Source: an uncultured bacterium
GTDB lineage: Bacteria; Verrucomicrobiota; Lentisphaeria; Victivallales; UBA1829
Assembly (NCBI GenBank): GCA_900549415.1
Contig: URNX01000042.1
Span: 1-29,923 of the forward strand
Direction of reading: 5' to 3'
Length of the DNA stretch: 29,923 nt
Below are positions 1-6,343 of this stretch, in pieces. Numbering within the stretch: position 1 is the first letter of the stretch; every line of letters begins with the position of its first letter. The translations under genes were made by a program, and so were the position numbers. The notes under the pieces were generated by a model. It ran no database searches, was not told the origin of the DNA, and worked only from the letters and a program-made list of their open reading frames with translations.

Positions 1-71
1 TTTTTTTTTTTTTAATGATACGGCGACCACCGAGATCTACACTCTTTCCCTACACGACGCTCTTCCGATCT
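1..71 (+). other. Poly-T plus Illumina TruSeq universal (P5) adapter
   Basis: Bases 14-71 match the 58-nt TruSeq universal adapter from AATGATACGGCG through to the CTCTTCCGATCT end, preceded by 13 T. This is untrimmed library sequence and not genomic. Genuine sequence begins at about base 72, so the left contig edge and anything spanning it should not be trusted. Confidence 0.98.
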
Positions 72-72
72 C

Positions 73-429
73 GTCAGGAGAAAGCCTTATCTGATCAGGT
101 TCAATCTCCTGAATCTGGTTCAGGGGAATGATAACGGTTTTATCGCAGTAATGGCGCATGAAATGACACATATCTGGCAATACGAAAAAGGAGAACGGGG
201 CGGGCACCGCGCGGATTTCAAAAATGAGATGTCCCGGATCGGTATCGACTATAAGCAGTTCTGCGGTCCGCTCTGGATCCGTTCGGATTCAGCCGTCGGT
301 TACTGTGTCAATGTACGCAGGATCATGCGGCAGGACTGTTCTGCCGCGCTCAGGGTGATCGCGCAGAACCCGTGCAGCAAAAAGCGCGACCGTGAATATT
401 TTGAAATCATCAGAAGAGAACTGTTTTAA
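73..429 (+). CDS. SprT-like zinc metallopeptidase-domain protein, 5'-truncated
   Basis: The reading frame is open from the adapter junction to the TAA at 427-429, so the start is missing. The first ATG (151) lies only two codons before the catalytic motif and is almost certainly internal. The motif is HEMTH (HExxH, at about 157-171), followed by IWQYEKGERGG and then HRADF, which supplies the likely third zinc ligand in the SprT arrangement HExxH...H. A basic C-terminal part follows (KKRDREYFEIIRREL). SprT-like domains of this short type occur on phages, plasmids and integrated elements. Their substrate there is generally unknown, although the eukaryotic relative Spartan cleaves DNA-protein crosslinks. 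The next gene starts 20 bases after the stop and is probably co-transcribed. The family call rests on motif spacing, and how much of the N-terminus is missing cannot be seen. Confidence 0.72.
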   Translation, partial: VRRKPYLIRFNLLNLVQGNDNGFIAVMAHEMTHIWQYEKGERGGHRADFKNEMSRIGIDYKQFCGPLWIRSDSAVGYCVNVRRIMRQDCSAALRVIAQNPCSKKRDREYFEIIRRELF

Positions 430-448
430 CACAGAAAGGATTCATTCT

Positions 449-1906
449 ATGGATAATTCAAACACAAATTTACTGATTTTCGCCATTCAGGAAGAGCGGA
501 TTGATACGATTCGCTTCATCCTCAAATGCGGGGTTCCGGTTGGGGAAGATATTTTGCAAACCGCTATCGAAACGGACAATGCCGAAATTATCGAGCTGTT
601 TGTCGACCGGATGAAGACGGAACTGCCCGTCCGGAATTTCCTTGCAGAGGCAAAGTCGGTTGAAATGGCGAAATGGCTGATTGAACAGGGTTTCCCCGTC
701 GACCAGCCCTCATCTCTCAGCAAACTGCTTCCATATGAAGCATCTGAAATCCCGGAGGTTGCCGCTTATCTCAAGGAACGCTGGCTAAAACTGCATCCGC
801 CGCTTCCGGCGGTTATTCCGCATTCCGGAACTGGGGCGGGGGCAGAAGAAGAGCTGCAGTTCTCCAATTCGCAGATGACGATTCAGGAACTTCATCCAGT
901 CGACTGTGACCCGGCAAAAGGAACGTTTTCGATTGAATACAACGGAGAAGTCTTCCAGGTGACCAAACGCTTTCTCTCCAGTTTTGCTCGGAAGCTGAAA
1001 GTCTCCACAAACATCTTCCGCTATTTTTCCGGAGAAGAGGTCTTTGACCGCGTGGCGAAATACAATCCGGATTTGCGTCTGCGCGCGACATTCGATCATC
1101 TGACCGGTGAGATTCTTGGCGTGGTCGATGCGAACAAAAAGATTCTGCCACCTGAAATTGCTCACCGAATTTTTGCTGAAGACCCGCGTACGCAGGAGCT
1201 GCAGTATCGGGATGGTATCATTTCCGCTTGGATGGTTCTGGATGAAAATTTCTCGATTGCCGGTGACAGCGATTACTCCCGCAGACTCACCCTTCATTAC
1301 CCGGTTGATGGCGTGAGTCTTCCCTCCTTTTATCTCGCGGTTGAACGGCTGATCTGTTCCAACGGCGCGACGATGCTGACGGATGCTTTCCGGACGGAAA
1401 TCGAAGTCAATGACAATTCCGGCACGCACCTTTCGCGTTTGGTCTCCTCGTTCAGCAACGAGCACGGATTCCGGACCATGCAGTCCAGACTCCGCGTCGC
1501 CCACGAAACACGTGCCTCGATTCATGAGCTTCTTGTTGTTCAGGAATTGATTCAGACATTGATCACCTCCAAGTCCATGTATAGCCGAGTCAACGAACGG
1601 CTGGAGCAGATGGCGGGCGATCCGTGCGCACAGTACGAAGTCACTTCGCTGAACAACATCAACACCAAACGCCGCCCGCTCCTTCCCGTGCAGTGTTCTG
1701 TCAGCGATCTCATCAATTTCTGTTCGGAGTTGGCGACGCATCACGGGAAGGAGCTTTCCTCGCCTGAACGGATTGATGTGCTGATCGGGCGTATGCTGTC
1801 GCATGAATTCGATCTGGAGGATATGTATCATACCAGAAAAACGGCGCAGGCGTTCTTCCTGGAAAATCTGGAGTCCGCAAATCTGACAGAGGAGTTCGCC
1901 GGATGA
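449..1906 (+). CDS. Ankyrin-repeat / DUF932-like phage-plasmid protein
   Basis: The start ATG 449 was chosen because AGAAAGGA lies at 433-440; an in-frame ATG at 392 would overlap the previous gene and lacks a ribosome site. The product is about 485 residues. Residues about 1-120 look like ankyrin-type helical repeats (LLIFAIQEERIDTIRFIL, LQTAIETDNAEIIELFVD, AKWLIEQGFPVD). The middle and C-terminal parts resemble the DUF932 / phage-plasmid-like protein family: a region around GDSDYSRRLTLHYPVDGVSL is followed by ERLICSNGAT, analogous to the usual calls on a target and then VCxNxL in that family. The role of DUF932 proteins is not established; they are common on plasmids and phages beside helicases or anti-restriction genes. 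There is no signal peptide or membrane segment. It overlaps the helicase start by 4 bases (ATGA), so the two are translationally coupled. The ankyrin call is moderate and the DUF932 relation tentative. Confidence 0.6.
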   Translation: MDNSNTNLLIFAIQEERIDTIRFILKCGVPVGEDILQTAIETDNAEIIELFVDRMKTELPVRNFLAEAKSVEMAKWLIEQGFPVDQPSSLSKLLPYEASEIPEVAAYLKERWLKLHPPLPAVIPHSGTGAGAEEELQFSNSQMTIQELHPVDCDPAKGTFSIEYNGEVFQVTKRFLSSFARKLKVSTNIFRYFSGEEVFDRVAKYNPDLRLRATFDHLTGEILGVVDANKKILPPEIAHRIFAEDPRTQELQYRDGIISAWMVLDENFSIAGDSDYSRRLTLHYPVDGVSLPSFYLAVERLICSNGATMLTDAFRTEIEVNDNSGTHLSRLVSSFSNEHGFRTMQSRLRVAHETRASIHELLVVQELIQTLITSKSMYSRVNERLEQMAGDPCAQYEVTSLNNINTKRRPLLPVQCSVSDLINFCSELATHHGKELSSPERIDVLIGRMLSHEFDLEDMYHTRKTAQAFFLENLESANLTEEFAG

Positions 1907-2982
1907 ACGATTTCCATTTTGAAGAACGTCCGTATCAGACAACCGCCGTTCAGGAAGTGTTGGCGGAATTTGCCGCCGGACGCAAATCGGTCCTCCTGGA
2001 GTCGCCCGTCGGCTCCGGGAAAACCGTCATGGGACTGATGATCATCCGGGAAATGCAGGCAAACAGCAGGACTCCGCTGACGGTCAACTGGGTTGCATCC
2101 AGAAAACATATTCTCGACCAGACCAGGCTGGTTAACGAAATGTACTTCCATTGTGATCTCCGTTATGTTTCCGTCTTCAGTTCCAATCCCCCTAGAGCTG
2201 ATATGATTGTGCTTGATGAGGCGCACCACGAGGCCACGCAGAGCTGTGTTGAGATGTACGAAAAAACAGGCAATTCGCTGATTCTCGGACTTTCCGCGAC
2301 TCCGATGCGGACCGACCGGATGCGTCTTTCGTTTCAGTGTAACGTGGAGTGTTGCGGGATTCAGCAGCTGATTCACATGGGCGTGCTTTCCCCCTACGAT
2401 TCGTACAAACTGCCGGTTTGGGATTTGAAATTCGTGGAAAAAATTTTCTGCGAAAACCCGGAGAAATGGGGAAAGACAATCGCGTTCTTCTCCCGCATCG
2501 ATGAGTGTCACCACTTCCGCAACGTTCTTGAAAGCGCCGGAATCCGTTGTGAAGTCGTCACCGGATCAAGCAACAAAGACAAACAACTCGACCTTTTTGT
2601 GCAGGGCGACGTTCAGGTCGTCGCAAACGTTTCCGTTCTGACAGAGGGCTTTGACCTTCCGGAGCTTCAGAGTGTGTTTCTGCGCGACGCTTCGCGTCTG
2701 CCCACAATTCAGATGGTCGGACGCGGTCTGCGCAAGGCTCCGGGCAAAACGTCATGTGCGGTTGTGCAGAGCAGCAAGAGTGCGTATCCGGCAGAGCGGA
2801 TAGCTGCCCCGCGCCAGAGTTTCCGTTACATGAAGAATAAATGGCTCTCCTGCGGCGGCGATACGCAGATCATTCTTGATACGGTTGAGAAGTCCTTGCA
2901 GCGTCTTGAGAAGCGTGGAAAGCTGAATTTGGAGAAAAAACACCGGTTCGGTCCCTTTGTACGCGAGGTGCGGGTGAGATAA
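1903..2982 (+). CDS. Compact superfamily 2 DEAD/DEAH-type helicase
   Basis: A 359-residue ATP-dependent helicase or translocase made of little more than two RecA-like domains. Walker A is SPVGSGKT (34-41), motif II is DEAH (105-108), motif III is SAT (131-133), and motif VI is QMVGRGLR (270-277). The N-terminal YQTTAVQEVL is the Q-motif-like element seen in the type III restriction-res-subunit (ResIII, PF04851) family. Most members of that family carry extra nuclease or partner domains; none is visible here, and the C-terminus after residue about 330 is basic and short. The ATG overlaps the upstream stop (ATGA), so it is co-translated with the ankyrin/DUF932-like protein. In this setting a role in mobile-element replication or defence is plausible but unproven. 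Confidence 0.85.
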   Translation: MNDFHFEERPYQTTAVQEVLAEFAAGRKSVLLESPVGSGKTVMGLMIIREMQANSRTPLTVNWVASRKHILDQTRLVNEMYFHCDLRYVSVFSSNPPRADMIVLDEAHHEATQSCVEMYEKTGNSLILGLSATPMRTDRMRLSFQCNVECCGIQQLIHMGVLSPYDSYKLPVWDLKFVEKIFCENPEKWGKTIAFFSRIDECHHFRNVLESAGIRCEVVTGSSNKDKQLDLFVQGDVQVVANVSVLTEGFDLPELQSVFLRDASRLPTIQMVGRGLRKAPGKTSCAVVQSSKSAYPAERIAAPRQSFRYMKNKWLSCGGDTQIILDTVEKSLQRLEKRGKLNLEKKHRFGPFVREVRVR

Positions 2983-3047
2983 GAATAACGATAAAACAGA
3001 AGACCAGTAAAGGAGGCGGGGGTATGTATAGCGAATAGTGAACCCGT

Positions 3048-3356
3048 CCATGATACGCCAATACTAGGAACGGTAGAGAACAGATTACGGTATTCCGTCC
3101 GTTTTTTTATAAAATCGGCGAAGATACGGCTTGCGAAACAGGAAACAATGCACTATATATTATCCGGTGTTTAACATAACTGGACAAACAGAAGGAGCAT
3201 TGCCGACTGAGCAAATTGCAAGAGAAATAAACGTATTTTTTTCAGCAGACGTCTGCCCTAAAACGCCAAATTAAAGCAGATAACGTAGATGCTGACGGGA
3301 TACATCCTTTGGACGTATTCTGTTTGCATTCGTTATCTGGTATTGGCGTACCATGG
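3048..3356. repeat. Imperfect 20-bp inverted repeats bounding a 309-bp segment
   Basis: The left arm 3048-3067 and the reverse complement of 3337-3356 agree at 18 of 20 positions, with a perfect 10-bp core TACGCCAATA. The enclosed 269 bases contain a promoter-like sequence pointing toward the EcsC gene. Such arms could delimit an invertible segment, a small MITE-like element, or the relic of an insertion. No transposase or recombinase gene is next to it. Confidence 0.6.
3131..3159 (+). promoter_or_regulatory. Sigma70-like promoter inside the inverted-repeat segment
   Basis: TTGCGA (3131-3136), a 17-base spacer, then TATATA (3154-3159). It points toward the EcsC gene, whose ATG is about 340 bases downstream. 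Inference from consensus and spacing only. Confidence 0.4.
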
Positions 3357-3500
3357 GCAGAGTGCAGCAGGGTGCGTCTTTTTTTTGCAGAGCCAAAATC
3401 AAACCAAAGGTATACAAGAGGTATTGTGTGGTATCATGAATGCTTTGGTCCCGGCATGCTGAATGCAATAAAACCAAAAAACGTTGCAAAGGAGTGTAAA

Positions 3501-4127
3501 ATGACTGAAACGAAAGAATCAAAAGCGATGCAAGTGGCAAACTGACTGACAGAAAAAGCTGTTGGTGGAGTTGGTCCACTCTCCAGTGCAGAAGATCTTG
3601 CATTGGAGTATCTGAACAACCCGGATTATGAAGATAACGATGCTCGTGTAGAGAGTTTGATCAACTGGGAGACCACAAAAAACTTTTCTACAGGTTTTAT
3701 TACCGGGCTTGGAGGTTTTGCTACATTGCCGATTGCGATCCCGGCCTCTTTGGGCGCATCGTGGATTCTGCAAGCGCGAATGGCTGCGGCTATTGCAAGA
3801 ATTTATGGTCATGATCTTAAAGAAGACAAAGTCAAAACTTTAATTCTTTGTGTTATCATCGGGCAGGATGTTAAAGAGGTTTGCAAACAGGCTGGAATTA
3901 GGCTTGGTTCCAGTTTGACTTATGCCGCTATCAGGAAACTTCCCGGAGAAGCTTTGAAGCGAATCAACCAAGCTGTCGGTTTTCGTTTGATAACCAAAGC
4001 TGGAGAAAAGGGAATAGTCAATCTAACCAAGTTTATTCCTGTTGTTGGCGGAGTTGTCGGAGGAACATTTGATGCTGTTACGTGTAGAATTACAGCGAAA
4101 GCTGCTCAAGCGGCTTTTCGCAAGTGA
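3501..4127 (+). CDS. EcsC family protein, frame interrupted by UGA at codon 15
   Basis: The ribosome site AAAGGAG (about 3487-3493) is well placed for ATG 3501. The frame reads MTETKESKAMQVAN, then TGA (3543-3545), then LTEKAVGGVGPLSSAEDLALEYL and on without further stops to TGA 4125-4127. The part after the TGA has the EcsC family pattern: an acidic SAEDLA..YL segment, W-TTKNF-TGFITGLGGFATLPIAIPASL (hydrophobic, probably membrane-associated), QARMAAAIARIYG, and a C-terminal FIPVVGGVVGGTFDA block. The family position at the stop is commonly aromatic or hydrophobic, so TGG to TGA is plausible. EcsC in Bacillus is encoded with the Ecs ABC transporter; its biochemical role is unknown. The alternative is initiation after the stop, for example at TTG 3603, giving 174 residues, but no good ribosome site precedes it. 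UGA is a stop in the rest of the window, so a pseudogene, a sequencing error or readthrough are the options. Confidence 0.75.
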
Positions 4128-4544
4128 CTCAGCTTCAGCTTTCCGGTTCTTTTCCTGGTTCATCGACGGTAAAGTAAATAACCGTGCCTGAAACCGTGGT
4201 TATTCCCTGATTTTGATGATTCCAGAGATTGTCTTTTTTTTGTTACATTTAGCCTGGTTCCTTTCGTTTGGTTTTGGGTGAAATCAATCATGGAAACAGG
4301 CTTTTTCAACCTCTATCCCATCAATGTACACAATTCCTCGGACATTATCGGGAAGTGTCACTGGTCATTTAGACATACAAAACTGTTTGACTTGGAAAAA
4401 GAGATTCCGGTGCAATTTATGGGCACCTTATAGTCCACTTATTCGACCTGTTTGAGAGCATCTCATCAAGAGATGCGGCAGGCTTCCAAAAGGGAAGATC
4501 AAAGCTGAATTTGAGGCTGAAACATGGGAATGGAGGCAAAAAAA
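4128..4544. other. 417-base AT-rich spacer between EcsC gene and tRNA-Asn
   Basis: I see no gene. Two hairpin-forming repeats are present: AATAACC (4177-4183) with GGTTATT (4198-4204), and GCATCTC (4458-4464) with GAGATGC (4470-4476). Neither is followed by a clear T-run, so neither is a convincing terminator. The stretch lies at the 3' end of the tRNA gene, where an integrated element's end would be expected. Confidence 0.5.
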
Positions 4545-4619
4545 TGGCTCCGGCAGTAGGATTCGAACCTACGACCAAGTGGTTAACAGCCACCTACTCT
4601 ACCGCTGAGCTATGCCGGA
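4545..4619 (-). tRNA. tRNA-Asn (GTT), CCA encoded
   Basis: Reading the minus strand, TCCGGCA (5') pairs with TGCCGGA (3'). A D-arm AGCTCAGCGGTAGAGT, an anticodon loop CTGTTAA with anticodon GTT, and a T-arm around GGTTCGAATCC complete a 72-nt cloverleaf (4548-4619). The discriminator base is G, as usual for tRNA-Asn, and CCA is encoded (4545-4547). The 3' end faces the accessory block on the left. Confidence 0.97.
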
Positions 4620-4654
4620 GCGTTGTATCAAGCATTATCGCTTGGTATGCCATT

Positions 4655-4682
4655 AATATACTGCACTTCTGAAAAAATGCAA
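4655..4682 (-). promoter_or_regulatory. Promoter of tRNA-Asn
   Basis: On the minus strand: TTGCAT (4677-4682), a 16-base spacer, then TATATT (4655-4660), placing the transcription start about 28 bases before the tRNA. A small dyad CAAGC/GCTTG lies between them at about 4629-4644. Confidence 0.5.
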
Positions 4683-4820
4683 ATGCTTTTTCGCATTTTT
4701 TTTGTTTTTTTTTGAAATTGCCTCTTCGCACTCAATTCAACCGCATAAAACAACCGAAAAACAACAAAGATGCGGGAAATAATGAAAAAATTGATTTTTT
4801 CTCTGCAACTCGGCTTGCAT

Positions 4821-4836
4821 TTGCCAACGATGGCAA
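4821..4836. promoter_or_regulatory. Perfect palindrome upstream of uxaB, likely operator
   Basis: TTGCCA-ACGA-TGGCAA, with 6-bp perfect arms and a 4-bp centre, lies 41 bases before the uxaB start and overlaps promoter-like elements (TTGCAT 4815-4820, 17 bases, TATCTT 4838-4843). The symmetry and size fit a LacI- or GntR-type dimer. The regulator is unknown. Confidence 0.5.
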
Positions 4837-4876
4837 TTATCTTATACCGGAATCCAAAAAACAAAAGGACAAAATC

Positions 4877-6331
4877 ATGGATCTGCTTAAAAGAAAAAAC
4901 GCTCCGACTCTCCCCGTAAAAGTCCTCCAGTTCGGCGAAGGAAATTTCCTCCGCGCATTCATCGACTGGATGATCAATGAAATGAACAAGCAGGGAAAAT
5001 TCAACGGGCTCGTACAGCTCGTGCAGCCGCTCCCGAAGGGTCTCACCGATTTCATCAACGCTCAGGACGGACTCTATACTCTCATCCTCCGCGGAATCTC
5101 CGAAGGAAAAGTCGTTGAAAAGCGCGAGGTCATCGAATCCGTCAAGGGATGTCTGAATCCGTATGAAAGCTGGGAGGCGACCGTCAAGGCGGCGTGCAGC
5201 CCGGATCTCCGCTTCGTTTTCTCCAACACAACCGAGGCCGGAATCGAACACAAGCCGGAACCGTACACACCGGGAACCTGCCAGAACACGTATCCGGCAA
5301 AGCTCACAAGCCTGATGTTCGAACGCTGGAAGGCATTCGGCGGCGCGGCGGAGAAAGGCGTTGTCTTCATTCCCTGCGAACTTATCGACAAAAACGGAAT
5401 CACGCTCAAAAAATATATGCTTCAGTATGCCTCCGAGTGGAATCTTCCGCAGGGATTCGCCGAATGGCTCGAAAAGAGCTGTCTTTTCATCAACACGCTC
5501 GTCGACCGCATTGTCGCCGGATATCCGCGCGCGGAAGCGGAAAAAATCTGCGCGGAACTCGGATATCAGGACAACCTTCTGGACTGCGGTGAAATCTTCC
5601 ATTTCTTCGTGATGGAAGGTCCCGAATCCGTTCTCAAGGAACTCCCGCTCAAGGAGTGCGGACTGAATGTGGTCGTGACCGACAACCAGTCGCCGTACCG
5701 CACCCGCAAAGTGCGTTTTCTCAACGGCGCGCATACAGCGGACGTTCTCGCTTCCATCATAGGCGGTCTTACCTTCGTCGACGAGATGATGAACGATCCA
5801 GTCTTCGGCAAAATGGTCCGCAAGGCGATTTACGGCGAAATTTTCCACACGGTCAATCTGCCCGAAAACGAAAAACAGTTCTTCGCGGATTCAATTGTGG
5901 AACGCTTCCTGAATCCGTTCGCACAGCACCGTCTGCTTTCGATTTCCCTGAACTCCGTATCCAAGTGGAAAGTGCGCGTCATGCCGAGTCTGCTGGATTA
6001 CACGAAGCTCAAAGGGGAACTGCCGGAAGTTCTCGCGTTCTCGCTCGCGGCGCTGCTCCGCTTCTACCGTCTCAGCAAAGACGCGGAGGGCAAGGCGACC
6101 GCGAGTTGCAACGGCATCTCCTGGCCGGTTTCCGATTCGCCGGACGTCATTGATTTCTTCGCCGGAATTGCGGGCGACTCCACGGCGGACTATGTCCGGA
6201 AGGCGCTTGCAAACACCGCGTTCTGGGAGATGGATCTCAACACCGTTCCCGGACTGACCGCATTTGTGACGGACAAGCTCGAGGCAATCGACAAGGTCGG
6301 CATCCGCGAAGCCGTCAAAACCGTTCTCTGA
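4877..6331 (+). CDS. uxaB: Tagaturonate reductase (altronate oxidoreductase)
   Basis: Catalyses NADH-dependent reduction of D-tagaturonate to D-altronate in the cytoplasmic galacturonate branch of hexuronate catabolism. The product is 484 residues, the normal length for the UxaB branch of the mannitol dehydrogenase family. The N-terminal nucleotide-binding signature is VLQFGEGNFLRAFIDWMI (about 16-33), where UxaB-type GxGNFxR replaces the mannitol dehydrogenase form. The C-terminal domain carries the helical K-rich active-site region typical of polyol dehydrogenases. ATG 4877 was chosen for its AAAGGAC ribosome site and family fit; an upstream in-frame ATG at 4712 would add 55 unrelated residues. 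It is followed 12 bases later by uxaA, which supplies the next step. A fructuronate or mannonate reductase (UxuB) is less likely because of the UxaB-type N-terminus and the uxaA neighbour. Confidence 0.92.
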   Translation: MDLLKRKNAPTLPVKVLQFGEGNFLRAFIDWMINEMNKQGKFNGLVQLVQPLPKGLTDFINAQDGLYTLILRGISEGKVVEKREVIESVKGCLNPYESWEATVKAACSPDLRFVFSNTTEAGIEHKPEPYTPGTCQNTYPAKLTSLMFERWKAFGGAAEKGVVFIPCELIDKNGITLKKYMLQYASEWNLPQGFAEWLEKSCLFINTLVDRIVAGYPRAEAEKICAELGYQDNLLDCGEIFHFFVMEGPESVLKELPLKECGLNVVVTDNQSPYRTRKVRFLNGAHTADVLASIIGGLTFVDEMMNDPVFGKMVRKAIYGEIFHTVNLPENEKQFFADSIVERFLNPFAQHRLLSISLNSVSKWKVRVMPSLLDYTKLKGELPEVLAFSLAALLRFYRLSKDAEGKATASCNGISWPVSDSPDVIDFFAGIAGDSTADYVRKALANTAFWEMDLNTVPGLTAFVTDKLEAIDKVGIREAVKTVL

Positions 6332-6343
6332 GGAAGCACCGCC

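Larger units (their letters stand above)
2983..3500. other. 518-base stretch without a clear gene: inverted repeats and decayed coding
   Basis: No convincing intact gene. It contains the 20-bp inverted-repeat pair at 3048-3067 and 3337-3356, a promoter-like sequence at 3131-3159, and a weak hairpin before a T-run at about 3090-3111. Frame +2 is open from 3113 to 3269, and its translation has an HTH-like look (TEQIAREINV). If the seven-T run at 3236-3242 were six T, this frame would continue as INVFF-QQTSALKRQIKAD and on into the EcsC frame. That could be a decayed DNA-binding gene, but I cannot name it. Base composition is more AT-rich than the flanking genes. Confidence 0.4.

Noticed and set aside
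785..1942. 385-codon minus-strand frame opposite the ankyrin/DUF932-like gene
   Set aside because: No domain recognised and no ribosome site; the plus-strand gene is better supported.
3048..3356. Diversity-generating retroelement template or variable repeat
   Set aside because: The arms are inverted, only 20 bp, differences are not adenine-specific, and no reverse transcriptase is present.
3271..3603. 110-codon minus-strand frame near the inverted repeats
   Set aside because: No ribosome site or homology I recognise; it overlaps the EcsC start on the other strand.
3501..4127. UGA reassigned to tryptophan in this organism
   Set aside because: UGA ends several other genes here, including this one at 4125-4127, and all visible Trp codons are TGG.
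4458..4476. Intrinsic terminator for the EcsC gene
   Set aside because: A 7-bp stem exists but no T-run follows on either strand.
72..4544. Prophage
   Set aside because: No capsid, terminase, portal, tail, lysis or integrase gene is visible; only generic phage/plasmid-associated families are.
4628..5848. 406-codon minus-strand frame opposite uxaB
   Set aside because: Composition typical of antisense translation; it also covers the uxaB promoter region.
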